Below are positions 44,754 to 54,009 of a DNA stretch of 64,000 nt, piece by piece. Made by a program: the position numbers and the translations under genes. This stretch comes from JBBQLG01 sp964251665 (GTDB lineage: Bacteria; Bacteroidota; Bacteroidia; Cytophagales; Spirosomataceae): contig CAXUKO010000025.1 of assembly GCA_964251665.1 (NCBI GenBank), positions 17,375-81,374 on the forward strand, in the 5' to 3' direction. The notes beneath the pieces are model-generated. The model saw nothing but the letters and a program-made list of their open reading frames with translations. It did no database searches and was not told the DNA's origin. Each line of letters opens with the position of its first letter. The first letter of the stretch is position 1.

Positions 44754-47411
44754 TTATTTTTTCTGCTGCGACAGGAAAGTAATTAGTGAGGCAAACTCTT
44801 CGTACGATAAGCCATTGGCCAGTCCGGTGGGCATCATGGAGGTTTCCATTTCTTTCCGGCTCAGGATGTTGGCGGCTTTTATGGAATACACCTGCCCGGT
44901 AATATCGCGCAGGACCACTTTATCCGCAGACTCTTCAGTGACAAAACCCATGTAGCTTTTATTGCCTTTGGCGGTGATAACGACCGATGCAAAGCCCTGC
45001 GAGATAGATGCATTGGGTTTGAGGATGGATTCCGCAATTTGCTCCCGACTCATAATAGAGCCAATCTGCCCCATAAATGGGCCTTTCATCGTTTCGCCCC
45101 GGGTCAGACTGTGGCAGGCCACGCAGCCTTGCCGGGCAAACAGCGTTTTACCGAGAGCGGCATCACCTTTAATTTTATCCATCGCCAGCATCACATCTTC
45201 AATGGACGATTCGCCAATCTGCCCTTTTTTGTTTTTGATCGTTTCCAGATCTACTTTAACTTCTTCCTTAGCCGCAACGGTTTCGTCCCCGCCGAAGTCA
45301 GCAATGCCCATCCGGTGCCGACTATTCAACTCCGCGAAGAAGGGCTTATCGTTCGATTTGCCCCATTCCGCCAGCAGGAAGTTACGGATGACGGGAGAAG
45401 CTTCCCACTCAACCGCGTTGTAGTAAGGACCGTGCGTATCCGGCCGGGTGCTCCACCAGGTAGAACCGTCGTAATCCGCTTCTTTTTTGTAGAGTCTCGA
45501 CAGGGTAACCAGCATCTGCCGTTTCACCGCTTCATCGTTCGCCTGCCCGTAGGCGGTTATTAACCCGCTTACGGCTTTAGGATCGTGCATATACCGCAAG
45601 GCCCAAAGGGCAATCGTTGAATTTTCGGTATTGAGCGCACGAACGCAGGCATCAACGGCCTGCAGGCTTACCAGCGCACGAACCGCCAGGTGGGCCGGTA
45701 TAATGGCTGAATTAGGCGTGGCATGTGGCCCTTCGGTACCTTTGGCGGGTGCCACAAACGAGGCCGGCACCTTCACCTGCAGCAGAGCAGGAGCGGCTTC
45801 TGGCCTCCCCAGACGGCCCAAACCGATAATAGCGATTGACTGAACGCGGGGAGAAGCATCGGTGAGCCCTTTTAAGAAGGGGTCGATGGGTACCTGGGCC
45901 ACATTCGGTTTGCGGTCTGACAAAGCCCGCAGCGCAAACTCCCGCACGTCGTTATCCTGCGTCAGCGTGACCAGTTTGTCGATGCCGCTGGTACCCGCTA
46001 CCTGGGCATATGTAAAAATCCCGGCCACCCGGCTGTACAGCGGTAATGCCTTGTCAGCCGCAACGGCCCAGACCGCATTTGCCACTTCCCGGGCCGGGCG
46101 ACTCAATAACTCCTGCTGAGCGGCTAACCGCACCACCCCGTTATTGGCTTTCAGCAACGACGCCAGTTCGGCCAGAGTCGCTTTTTTGACGGATGAGAAA
46201 GGTTTGTACGTCCAGTTTCTAGGGACTACCCGGACCACAAAGCCTTTTCCGGGGTTTCCCGTGTAGCCCGCTCCGTCCCAGGCAGAAAGGTAAGCCCGGC
46301 CGGACGCATCAACATCTACATCGGTGATTTGGGGTAGTTTAATAAACTCTTCTTCCTGCTGGGTGAAACTGGCCGCGTCTGCCGTTACGCGATGCACAAA
46401 CAACTGGCTCCGGCCCCAATCGGCCATCATGGGTACGTGGTTGTATTTGTCGGGCCAGGTCGGATCGTCCATGAACAGGGCACCCGTGCCGGAGCCGCCC
46501 CCAACATCGACCAGCGCCGGGATGATCTCGTCCGTAAACTGTTTAAACAGGACCGGGTAGCCGTACTCCCCCGACTGAATCTGGTTCGAAAAACGGATAT
46601 TCCAGCCGCCCCCATCGTTGGTATTGTCGCGGGTGAAAATATTCATGTACGGGTCAATAGCCACGTCATAAATGTTCCGGGTTCCGTGAGTATACACCTC
46701 CATTTCGGTGCCATCCGGCCGGACGCGCACAATGCCGCCCCCGAGCATGGTTAATTTCTTGCCGCTTCGATCCGTGGCATTGTGAAAGCCAAAATCACCC
46801 ACGGCAATGTAAATCCAGCCGTCGATACCCATGCGAATGCCGTTCGTGGCATGATCCGTCCCCCGGCTTTGCAGAAATTTTGGTGAACTGATGTGTTCGA
46901 TCAGGGGCTTTGAGGGACCATCGGCCACCCCGTCCTGATTCTTATCTTCAAAAACCACCAGATTCATGCCCGATGCAATGCCCGTTTCCTTCGAAAAAGC
47001 GGTATGCAGCACAAATACCTGATCGCCCACGGATAAGATACCCCGGGGATTATCTACAGCCGCGAACGTAGTTTGCTTATCGACCTTGCCATCATTATTG
47101 GCATCCACCAGTTTCACGATGCTGCCTTTCCCCGGCAGTTTCCCGAGAGACCCCATCTTGTCCACGCCCACGAACACCTCCCCGGTGGGCGCTACCGCCA
47201 GACAGGCGGGACTGGGCGTAACATCAGGACCGGTAAAGGTGGACATCGAAAGCTCACTCGGCCAGCTACTGGCTTTGAGCAGCGTGTCCGTACCGGCTGC
47301 GCCATGCTCCCAGTGGGCTATTATCAACCCGGTATGGCGCGTATTGGGCTGCGTACTGGTCCAGGACAGAAACAGCATGGCAACGCTTAAGGCAGAAACG
47401 AATTTAAGCAT
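44754..47411 (-). CDS. PVC-type heme-binding protein: propeller, HEAT repeats, cytochrome c
   Basis: An 885-residue exported protein; ATG 47411 opens the signal (MLKFVSALSVAMLFLSW), and the longer frame is rejected. Order: a six-bladed propeller of the membrane-bound-dehydrogenase type (about 40-400; VAPTGEVFVGVDKMG, NGIRMGIDGWIYIAVGDFGF, THGTRNIYDVAIDPYMNIFT), HEAT-like repeats (about 430-650), and a C-terminal cytochrome c domain with heme motif CVACH (Cys763, Cys766, His767) and a distal Met region. Such proteins are frequent in Planctomycetes-Verrucomicrobia and also in Cytophagales, and are thought to oxidise sugars or alcohols in the periplasm. The electron donor substrate is unknown. 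No partner gene is adjacent. Confidence 0.85.
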   Translation of the reverse strand: MLKFVSALSVAMLFLSWTSTQPNTRHTGLIIAHWEHGAAGTDTLLKASSWPSELSMSTFTGPDVTPSPACLAVAPTGEVFVGVDKMGSLGKLPGKGSIVKLVDANNDGKVDKQTTFAAVDNPRGILSVGDQVFVLHTAFSKETGIASGMNLVVFEDKNQDGVADGPSKPLIEHISSPKFLQSRGTDHATNGIRMGIDGWIYIAVGDFGFHNATDRSGKKLTMLGGGIVRVRPDGTEMEVYTHGTRNIYDVAIDPYMNIFTRDNTNDGGGWNIRFSNQIQSGEYGYPVLFKQFTDEIIPALVDVGGGSGTGALFMDDPTWPDKYNHVPMMADWGRSQLFVHRVTADAASFTQQEEEFIKLPQITDVDVDASGRAYLSAWDGAGYTGNPGKGFVVRVVPRNWTYKPFSSVKKATLAELASLLKANNGVVRLAAQQELLSRPAREVANAVWAVAADKALPLYSRVAGIFTYAQVAGTSGIDKLVTLTQDNDVREFALRALSDRKPNVAQVPIDPFLKGLTDASPRVQSIAIIGLGRLGRPEAAPALLQVKVPASFVAPAKGTEGPHATPNSAIIPAHLAVRALVSLQAVDACVRALNTENSTIALWALRYMHDPKAVSGLITAYGQANDEAVKRQMLVTLSRLYKKEADYDGSTWWSTRPDTHGPYYNAVEWEASPVIRNFLLAEWGKSNDKPFFAELNSRHRMGIADFGGDETVAAKEEVKVDLETIKNKKGQIGESSIEDVMLAMDKIKGDAALGKTLFARQGCVACHSLTRGETMKGPFMGQIGSIMSREQIAESILKPNASISQGFASVVITAKGNKSYMGFVTEESADKVVLRDITGQVYSIKAANILSRKEMETSMMPTGLANGLSYEEFASLITFLSQQKK

Positions 47412-47847
47412 GATAAACGGTAAGCTTAATGGGTTAATTCCTGTGTAAAGATACGTACGAAGGCCGTTGGCCAACTCAACAGAGAAAGCGGGCAGGCGCT
47501 ACTATTTACTAAGATCAGAGGAGTGAGGAGAAACTAGTGTTACTAACCTATCCAGCGCTTCCCGGGCTTCTTAACCGGCACCGGGCGGGTAATCCGGGGC
47601 AAAACGGCGCGTGAGGTGCTACTACCCGACGAGGCAAAACCAGATGCTGAATTAACTGGAAAGGAATGGCCTATCGGGGTTGTATTCTTGAGTTTACCTA
47701 CCAAGGCAGGGTACGGGTCAGGTAACAGCACCTGCCGGGCAGGCCATCGTGCTGTCGCGAGTGCAAAAAAGCGAAAATAGTACGGCTTTCAGGGGTTATG
47801 ATACGGCATCTGCTCATGAATGGGTAACTTGGGCTACCCATCAATTA
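47412..47847. other. Divergent intergenic stretch
   Basis: About 440 bases between divergent genes. On the minus strand TATCTTTA (near 47450) is one base off the -7 consensus and may serve the cytochrome gene. A minus-strand 62-codon frame at 47543-47731 is rich in Pro and Ser, lacks any recognised feature and is not called. Confidence 0.35.
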
Positions 47848-49113
47848 ATGTCTGTCCGGGTACATTTCATTATGCCCAGTTGCCTTCATTTCCGGGTTGT
47901 GTGCCTGTTGAGTTTTGTAGTAGCCTCCGCGCAGGCGCAAACCGTCCAAACGGATACCCTCACCGGCCGACCAGCCCCGAGTACCCGAAACGTACCCATG
48001 TCGGAACAGAAGGACGTACTCGACGTAGCCCGTCGGCTGTTGCCCCGCCTGCATCTGAAGGAACCCGACACCGTGTTACTACCCGTAGGCCGAACCTTTA
48101 TCTGGGTACTGCCCGAATTGGGTTACTCGCTGCAAACCCGGCTCCTGGTCCAGCTACAGGGCAATATTGCCTATCGGCGGGCCGGCGCCAACGTGTCTAC
48201 CATCATTCCAACGGTGGCCTACACGCAGAACAACCAACTCCTGTTAGCCACCAAGCTAAATAGCTGGACGCGTGATAACCAGCTAAACTGGGTTGGTGAT
48301 TACCGGCTGTACCATTATCCACAGGCGACCTACGGATTAGGAACCACCGCCCTGCCTGGCGATGAACTGCGTATCGATTTTACCTACCTGCGCATTTACC
48401 AGAGTTTATTGAAACGGGTTGGGCATAACCTTTACGCCGGGTTGGGCTATAATCTGGATTATCACTGGAACATCCGCACGATGACGGATGAGAACGCACC
48501 AGCGTCCATCGCTAACTATCAGGAAGGCGTTCAGGGCCGGTCAGTGTCGTCGGGAATAGCCTTCAATCTGCTCTATGATGGACGCATGAATTCGATTAAT
48601 CCCGAACCGGCATTTTATGCTAATCTGATTGTCAGACCCAACTTCCGGGTGCTGGGCAGCGACAAAAACTACCAGATTCTATCGCTCGACATGCGGAAAT
48701 ACCTGTACTTCCCCGCCCGTTCGGCTAATATACTGGCCTTGTGGACGTATAACTCGTTCACCCTCGGCGATGCAGCTCCTTACCTCGACCTGCCAAGCAC
48801 CGGTGGCGACACCTACGAAAATTCAGGGCGTGGTTATATTCAGGGCCGTTTTCGGGGCCGTAATTTCCTCTACCAGGAGGTAGAGTACCGTTTTCCGCTG
48901 ACCCACAACCGGCTGCTGGGGGGCGTCGTGTTTGCCAATAATCAGGTCGCATCCGAAGCACAAACCAACCAGTTTACCAAAATGGCCCCCGCCGTAGGGG
49001 CGGGTCTGCGGGTCACAACGAACAAATATACCCGGCTGAACTGGGCCGTTGATTACGCTGTCGGGCTGAACGGCTCAAAGGGAATTTTCTTCAACTTCGG
49101 CGAGTTTTTCTGA
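47848..49113 (+). CDS. BamA/TamA-like outer-membrane barrel protein
   Basis: About 421 residues. The signal peptide ends VVASAQAQT; either ATG 47848 or ATG 47872 can start it. The mature protein begins with a short region and then a beta barrel of the surface-antigen (Omp85 C-terminal) type: FIWVLPELGYSLQTRLLVQL, LRIDFTYLRIYQSLLKRVGH, and YIQGRFRGRNFLYQEVEYRF, the last like the RGRF/YxxxEYR region of this family, with a terminal Phe (FNFGEFF). There are no POTRA domains, so it is a bare barrel of unknown role. Confidence 0.75.
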   Translation: MSVRVHFIMPSCLHFRVVCLLSFVVASAQAQTVQTDTLTGRPAPSTRNVPMSEQKDVLDVARRLLPRLHLKEPDTVLLPVGRTFIWVLPELGYSLQTRLLVQLQGNIAYRRAGANVSTIIPTVAYTQNNQLLLATKLNSWTRDNQLNWVGDYRLYHYPQATYGLGTTALPGDELRIDFTYLRIYQSLLKRVGHNLYAGLGYNLDYHWNIRTMTDENAPASIANYQEGVQGRSVSSGIAFNLLYDGRMNSINPEPAFYANLIVRPNFRVLGSDKNYQILSLDMRKYLYFPARSANILALWTYNSFTLGDAAPYLDLPSTGGDTYENSGRGYIQGRFRGRNFLYQEVEYRFPLTHNRLLGGVVFANNQVASEAQTNQFTKMAPAVGAGLRVTTNKYTRLNWAVDYAVGLNGSKGIFFNFGEFF

Positions 49114-49131
49114 GGCTCATAACCCGGCCCC

Positions 49132-49692
49132 TCATCGAATCACTACCTCAAAGCTGGTATCCAGATCGGAGGTGCCGGGCGTCGGCGTACCGTTCTTCGT
49201 GTCGGGCTGATGACGCAGTACCACGCCCAGTTTTCCTGTACTCGCGGCCCCGGTGCTGACAATCGCCGTTAGGCCAATTGGATACGGCCCCGGTGCGGGG
49301 TTGGTATCCCGGTCGGTGATGGTAACGGTCAGGTTCAGGCCCGTAGTCGGCGTATAAACCAGCAGGTGTTCGTTGGCCAGTTCACGAATCTCGACGGTCG
49401 CATCGGTGAACGGATCAGTGAGCTTATTGACCAGCCCAATTTTAGTGGTATATACCGTATTAGGTTTTAGATGCAGTGTATCACGACTGAAATCGGGGCG
49501 ATTCGAACCCAAATTATCAATCAGCGCGGTTCGGACATCCGTCGAATCAGCCTGATTTGTTAGCGTGAGCATAACCGTCGTTATGGCTTCATTATCGTTG
49601 GTTGGGGCCACCATGCGTTCCGGGAACGAACAGGAAGCTACTATCAGGCTCAGAGCCAGTAACCAGCAGCGATTGCGTATGAATGAAGGCAT
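49132..49692 (-). CDS. Lipoprotein next to the TonB receptor
   Basis: A 186-residue lipoprotein with lipobox cysteine 21 (ALSLIVASCSF). The mature part looks like an all-beta domain (AITTVMLTLTNQADSTDVRT; GLNLTVTITDRDTN). No named family recognised. It starts 6 bases after the stop codon of the TonB-receptor gene and is clearly in its operon. Because that operon's promoter carries metal-type operators, a role in metal capture at the outer membrane is plausible; this is inference. Confidence 0.75.
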   Translation of the reverse strand: MPSFIRNRCWLLALSLIVASCSFPERMVAPTNDNEAITTVMLTLTNQADSTDVRTALIDNLGSNRPDFSRDTLHLKPNTVYTTKIGLVNKLTDPFTDATVEIRELANEHLLVYTPTTGLNLTVTITDRDTNPAPGPYPIGLTAIVSTGAASTGKLGVVLRHQPDTKNGTPTPGTSDLDTSFEVVIR

Positions 49693-49698
49693 GACTCG

Positions 49699-52083
49699 TT
49701 AAAATTTGACGTTAAGTTTCAATGAAATATTCCGGCCGACGGCATCAGCAAAGTAGCGGAACCGGTCCAGATAATCGCGGTAGGTACGATCCAGCAGATT
49801 ACTACCGGTCAGAATGATGCCCAGTGGCTGGTTGCCAATCCGGTAGTTCATACCAATTTCGGCCCCAACCAGAAAATACCCGGCGGGTGGTGGAGCGAAA
49901 TCACCCCTGAAAATGACCTGCCCATTCTCTTCCTGTCGGGTTACGGCCGGTGCCCGATTTTGCCGGGCCACCAGCAAACCGCTCACACTGGCGTAAAAGT
50001 CCGCAACACGGCCCTTATTGGCAAACTGGTAACGCAGGCTGTTTTCTGTCCGATTGGGCGGGATAAACACCAGATAATCGTGGTTGGTCTGATCGTAGGC
50101 AAACAGCAATGATGTTTTTGAAGTCAGCAACAACCGATCCGTCAACTGGTAGCGAATGGTAGCGTCTACACCCCGGAATGTGGCCCGGACCTGGTTATAA
50201 CTGTAGGACGGGAAGGCACCCCGTTGCCGAATGACGGGCACTGAATCGGGCTTGAGGTAGATATAATTCTGTATCAGGTTGTTGTAGAAGCCCAGTTCCC
50301 CGCTGAGCCGCTTACCCGCGTATTCGAGCGCGATATTACCGTTGTATGCCTGTTCCTGTTGCAGGTTTGGGTTGCCGCGTTCGTACGCTACGGCACTCTG
50401 ATGCAGGCCATTCGCGTATAACTCGCTGGCATTGGGTGCCCGCCACGCCGTACTAAGATTGGCCGACAACCCAAACGCCGGATTCAGCTGGTACGAGGCT
50501 CCCAGCGAACCCGTCAGATTCTGCCAGTGATGCGTGTCGGAATAGGTTTGCCGGGTAATGTCGTTCAGAAAATAAGCCCACAGCCAGCGGTAGTCCGCCC
50601 GTAGGCCTGCTTCGTACGTCCAGCGGTCTCGGGAATAGCGTTCGATGGCAAAAACGCCTGCCCCGTAGGTCCGAAAGTTAGGAATGAGAAACAGGTACTG
50701 GCGTACGTTACTTTGCGTAATACCGTTCAGGCCAACACTACCCGAAAATACACCTCCGTTTTTATCCGTTTTTGCCGTTGGTTCCCAAACCAGATCGGCG
50801 GTATGTGTAACCAGATTTAGGGACAATTCAGGATTTAGAGCACCACTGAAGGAGACGTAATCATACTCCTGCCGGTTATTTCGCTGGCGGGCTACGGTAG
50901 CCGTGAGCGTGCCCCGCTGTGTGCGAACAAAAGCCCGAAACTTTAACAGGTCGTGCCGCACCGCCTGATACGGGCGGCTCAGATCGTATGAAAAGCCGGG
51001 TTGCTGCAAAGGCTCGGGCCGGGAAATAGCCGTGTAAAGATCCGCCAGACTGCCCACCTGCGCGCCGGTAAACAGGCCGATTTTTGTATCAAACTGGCTG
51101 TAAAATACTTCTGCCCCCACGTTTTTATGGTCGTAATGTACATCGGCCGAGACGTTGTTTTCCTGATAACTGGTATTCTCCAGAAAGTAATTCGGCGTTC
51201 GGGCGTAGCCTGCTTTTTTAAGTGTGCCCTGCAACCGCCAGCTCAAACCGGTGAGCTTTCCGCCCAAAGCCTGTTCCAGAATGCCCGATACCACGCCCAT
51301 CCGGCCGTTCGAGGAGCCAACGGCATTTAATTCCCCACCCACGCCGGGTTTGGTTGGCATCGCTTTCGGCTCCACCAGAATTACCCCGCCGATGGCGTCA
51401 GAGCCATAGCGGATACTGGCCGCTCCCTTAATGACGGTTAGTCGTGAGGCCAGAAACGCGTCAATTTCCGGGGCGTGTTCGCTGCCCCACTGCTGCCCCT
51501 CCTGCCGAACGCCATTGTTGAGGATCAGAATCCGGTTACTGTGCAGGCCATGGATGACGGGCTTGGAAATGGATGGCCCCGTCTGAATCGAATACAGGCC
51601 GGTAATGGCTTTCAGGCTTTCGCCCAGTGACTGGCCTCTCGTCGCTTCCAGCGCCTGACCAGTCAGTTGGGTCTGGGTCTGCAGAATCTGCTGGGCTTCC
51701 GAGCGGTGTTCGGTCACCTGAACCTCCTGGAGGGTATTTTCCGAAACAAGCGTAACGGTCGGCAATGCCGCATCGTCGGGTACACGAACGCGCCGGGTCT
51801 GCGTCGTGTAGCCCACAAACTGGTAGGCGATGGTGTACGTACCCGGACAAAGTCCCGTTAGCTTAAACCGGCCCGTGCTGTCGGTGGCCGCGCCTTTCCC
51901 TGTTTCGCGAATTAGTACCGTAGCCCCCGGCAGAACATCGCGGGTGTCAGTTGCCCTGATTTGTCCCGTTAACTGGCCGGTACAATCAGCCTGTCCCCGT
52001 GCCTGATTCATTGTTCCCAACCACCCGATTACCAGATATACCGCCGTCAAAGCGGGACCGTTCCAGCGAAAAAATAGAGTCAT
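49699..52083 (-). CDS. TonB-dependent receptor, probably for a metal
   Basis: A 794-residue outer-membrane receptor. ATG 52083 opens the signal peptide; the frame to 52113 overlaps the -7 promoter element and is rejected. Order: carboxypeptidase-like domain (TGQIRATDTRDVLPGATVLI), plug (SLGESLKAITGLYSIQTGPS; VIHGLHSNRILILNNGVRQE; VIKGAASIRYGSDAIGGVIL) and barrel with C-terminal NISLKLNVKF. HGLHSNRILILNNGVRQEGQ and HAPEID resemble ZnuD-like zinc receptors. The divergent MerC gene and palindromic operators support a zinc or other metal role. Confidence 0.88.
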   Translation of the reverse strand: MTLFFRWNGPALTAVYLVIGWLGTMNQARGQADCTGQLTGQIRATDTRDVLPGATVLIRETGKGAATDSTGRFKLTGLCPGTYTIAYQFVGYTTQTRRVRVPDDAALPTVTLVSENTLQEVQVTEHRSEAQQILQTQTQLTGQALEATRGQSLGESLKAITGLYSIQTGPSISKPVIHGLHSNRILILNNGVRQEGQQWGSEHAPEIDAFLASRLTVIKGAASIRYGSDAIGGVILVEPKAMPTKPGVGGELNAVGSSNGRMGVVSGILEQALGGKLTGLSWRLQGTLKKAGYARTPNYFLENTSYQENNVSADVHYDHKNVGAEVFYSQFDTKIGLFTGAQVGSLADLYTAISRPEPLQQPGFSYDLSRPYQAVRHDLLKFRAFVRTQRGTLTATVARQRNNRQEYDYVSFSGALNPELSLNLVTHTADLVWEPTAKTDKNGGVFSGSVGLNGITQSNVRQYLFLIPNFRTYGAGVFAIERYSRDRWTYEAGLRADYRWLWAYFLNDITRQTYSDTHHWQNLTGSLGASYQLNPAFGLSANLSTAWRAPNASELYANGLHQSAVAYERGNPNLQQEQAYNGNIALEYAGKRLSGELGFYNNLIQNYIYLKPDSVPVIRQRGAFPSYSYNQVRATFRGVDATIRYQLTDRLLLTSKTSLLFAYDQTNHDYLVFIPPNRTENSLRYQFANKGRVADFYASVSGLLVARQNRAPAVTRQEENGQVIFRGDFAPPPAGYFLVGAEIGMNYRIGNQPLGIILTGSNLLDRTYRDYLDRFRYFADAVGRNISLKLNVKF

Positions 52084-52110
52084 ACACCCGCTTCCATAGC
52101 TCATAGTCCA

Positions 52111-52141
52111 CAAAACTATGACTAATGCAACAATGTTGCAA
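52111..52141 (-). promoter_or_regulatory. Promoter of the TonB-receptor operon
   Basis: On the minus strand TTG (CAA at 52139-52141) is followed after exactly 20 bases by TAGTTTTG (52118-52111), a full match to the Bacteroidota consensus. The -33 TTG is the outer part of the palindrome at 52126-52140, so a bound repressor would block the polymerase. Confidence 0.75.
52126..52140. promoter_or_regulatory. Fur-family-type operator 1
   Basis: TGCAACAATGTTGCA is a perfect 7-1-7 palindrome (TGCAACA, A, TGTTGCA), the geometry of Fur/Zur/PerR operators. It covers the spacer and -33 of the TonB-receptor promoter. Confidence 0.7.
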
Positions 52142-52148
52142 TTTATTT

Positions 52149-52163
52149 TGCAACTCTATTGCA
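52149..52163. promoter_or_regulatory. Degenerate third operator
   Basis: TGCAACTCTATTGCA keeps 11 of 15 positions of the perfect operators and lies next to operator 1; it may be an auxiliary site. Confidence 0.4.
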
Positions 52164-52226
52164 TTTGAACCGGTTATTCAATCCAACGGTGGCGTTGCTG
52201 CGCTGAAATTGATGAATCTGTTACTC

Positions 52227-52241
52227 TGCAACATTGTTGCA
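52227..52241. promoter_or_regulatory. Fur-family-type operator 2
   Basis: TGCAACATTGTTGCA, the exact reverse complement of operator 1, covers the -33 TTG of the MerC promoter. Confidence 0.7.
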
Positions 52242-52267
52242 TATACATAAAATGCCCGCTACCTTTG
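52237..52267 (+). promoter_or_regulatory. Promoter of the MerC-type gene
   Basis: TTG at 52237-52239, exactly 20 bases, then TACCTTTG at 52260-52267: a full match to TTG-N20-TAnnTTTG, 28 bases before the ATG at 52295. Confidence 0.75.
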
Positions 52268-52294
52268 CCGCCCGGGGTAGCAGCTCTATTGCGT

Positions 52295-52669
52295 ATGAAA
52301 GTTGATTTAGACAAGAAGGCCGATTACCTGGGCATTGCCGGGTCCATCCTCTGCATTGTACACTGCCTGGTTACGCCGGTGCTGATTATGACCTCGACGC
52401 TGTTGAAGGATGAGCTGGTACGGACAAGTTTTGCCGGGCTGGATTACGCGTTTATTGGCGTGAACATCATAGCCGTGTACTTTGCCACACGTCATGCTAC
52501 GTCACCAATCATAAAAATGGCACTTTGGGGCTTTCTGAGCCTGTTTTCGGTAGCGTTGCTGCTGGAAAACAACAGCCGGGTATTTGAGTACCTGACCTAC
52601 GCGGCCTCCATCGGCCTGGTGCTAACCCATATGGCGAATCTCCGGCAGCACCGGCAGCACGTACATTAA
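52295..52669 (+). CDS. MerC-domain membrane protein
   Basis: A 124-residue inner-membrane protein with about four helices and the MerC-type metal motif CIVHC (Cys20, His23, Cys24) in helix 1. The ATG at 52295 is chosen; an upstream TTG lies inside the -7 element. MerC proteins were described as mercury importers, but in Bacteroidota this group often sits beside TonB receptors and Fur-family control and is more likely part of zinc handling. Here it is divergent from such a receptor and shares its operators. Confidence 0.85.
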   Translation: MKVDLDKKADYLGIAGSILCIVHCLVTPVLIMTSTLLKDELVRTSFAGLDYAFIGVNIIAVYFATRHATSPIIKMALWGFLSLFSVALLLENNSRVFEYLTYAASIGLVLTHMANLRQHRQHVH

Positions 52670-52679
52670 TTCAATCTTC

Positions 52680-53300
52680 TTACCGCTGCTGCGCTACCTG
52701 CGCCCGGATGCGGCTCAACGACGGGCCTTTGATACCCAGATACGACGAAATATGCCCCAGCGACACCCGGTTCAGCACATCGGGGTACTTCTTCAGTAAA
52801 TCGAGGTACCGCTCCTCGGCGGTCTGGGTTAACAGACTCTCCGACCGCGCCTGATTCAGAATCAGGTATTGCTCGGCCAGCAACCGCCCGAACCGCTCCC
52901 AGCCGTGCGATTTTGCGTAAAGCTGCTCGAGCTGCTCATGCTCAATAACCAGCAGTTCGGCGTCTTCCAGCGCTTCGATGCTATACGGACACGCTATCTG
53001 CGTAATCGAGCTTTTCAGCGAAGCCATAAACCCGTTTTCGGGAATGAAAAACAGGTTGTGCTCCCGTTCGGTGGCGGGGTCTAAATAATAAACCCGGAAC
53101 ATACCCTTCAGCACGAAACCCGCATGTCGACAAACGGAGTTGCGAAAGTTAAAAAAGTCATGCTTTGATATGGTGCGGAGGGTCCAGAACGGATCAGCCA
53201 ACTGCATATCGGCGGGTGAAAGTTGAGCGAATTCCGCTAAATACTGGTGCAAAACAGCGTGTTGCGAAGAAATCATGCGTTGTCTATTCGTAAGTTCCAC
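52680..53300 (-). CDS. Crp/Fnr-family transcriptional regulator
   Basis: A 206-residue regulator. The cyclic-nucleotide-binding-like domain (FVLKGMFRVYYLDPATEREH; FFIPENGFMASLKSSI) lacks a clear phosphate-binding cassette, so the ligand is not obvious. The helix-turn-helix is VSLGHISSYLGIKGPSLSRI near the C-terminus. It converges on the MerC gene (10 bases apart) and is divergent from OsmC by 200 bases. ATG 53300 or 53276 can start it. A stress role linked to OsmC is possible but not shown. Confidence 0.88.
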   Translation of the reverse strand: MELTNRQRMISSQHAVLHQYLAEFAQLSPADMQLADPFWTLRTISKHDFFNFRNSVCRHAGFVLKGMFRVYYLDPATEREHNLFFIPENGFMASLKSSITQIACPYSIEALEDAELLVIEHEQLEQLYAKSHGWERFGRLLAEQYLILNQARSESLLTQTAEERYLDLLKKYPDVLNRVSLGHISSYLGIKGPSLSRIRAQVAQQR

Positions 53301-53500
53301 TACCGTCTTCAGGCAGCCAGTCTCTCTTTTTCCGGCCCGTTCCGGCGCTTTTTAACATAGGTGAAAAACAGCCACACATCCCGCTGTTACCTTTAGTGCG
53401 TTCAGAGACGAATCGCCCGCCAAATTGACGGTTGCGCTGTTGAAAAACAAACGTCCTGCACCGTTATGGTAAACTGTTAATCACTCAAATCATTACTTCC

Positions 53501-53917
53501 ATGAAAATTACCCGCACCTCGTCGGCTCACTGGGCCGGCACCGGCAAAGATGGGAAAGGTACACTGAGCAGCGCCAGTACCGTTCTGAACAATACGCAGT
53601 ATTCATTCAACACCCGCTTCGCCGATGGCGTAGGCACTAACCCCGAAGAGTTGGTGGCCGCAGCGCACGCGGGTTGCTTTGCCATGCAGCTGGCCTTTAA
53701 CATTCAGGGAGCTGGTTTCGCGGCTGATTCGCTGGACGTGAAATGCGCCATCACCCTCGAAGACAGTGGCATCACCAGTTCTAAACTGACGCTCACCGCC
53801 AGCGTACCCGGCCTTGATAAAGCGAAGTTCGATGAACTGGTTGATCATGCCGAGCATAATTGCCCCATCTCGAAACTATTCAATACAAGCATCAGCGTCG
53901 ACGCGACATTGGTTTAA
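53501..53917 (+). CDS. OsmC-family peroxiredoxin
   Basis: A 138-residue OsmC/Ohr-type thiol peroxidase. The two reactive cysteines are Cys59 in AAAHAGCFAM and Cys121 in EHNCPISKLF, as in OsmC. The N-terminal RTSSAHWAGTGKDGKGT fits OsmC rather than Ohr. It reduces organic hydroperoxides in the cytoplasm. It is a single-gene unit with a strong terminator, opposite a Crp/Fnr regulator. Confidence 0.93.
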   Translation: MKITRTSSAHWAGTGKDGKGTLSSASTVLNNTQYSFNTRFADGVGTNPEELVAAAHAGCFAMQLAFNIQGAGFAADSLDVKCAITLEDSGITSSKLTLTASVPGLDKAKFDELVDHAEHNCPISKLFNTSISVDATLV

Positions 53918-53946
53918 TCAATCAATACCCACCGTAACCTGTAAAA

Positions 53947-53990
53947 GGCCCCGAGTATGCTGTACAGCATACTCGGGGCCTTTGTTTTTA
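53947..53990 (+). terminator. Strong rho-independent terminator after osmC
   Basis: GGCCCCGAGTATGCTGT (53947-53963) and ACAGCATACTCGGGGCC (53964-53980) form a perfect 34-base palindrome followed by TTTGTTTTTA. It can also stop the minus-strand cytochrome peroxidase gene from the other side. Confidence 0.9.
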
Positions 53991-54009
53991 GACTGACGCT
54001 AACACCGTA

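Noticed and set aside
47543..47731. A 62-codon minus-strand frame between the cytochrome protein and the BamA-like gene
   Set aside because: Low-complexity Pro/Ser content, no family, no clear ribosome-binding or operon context.
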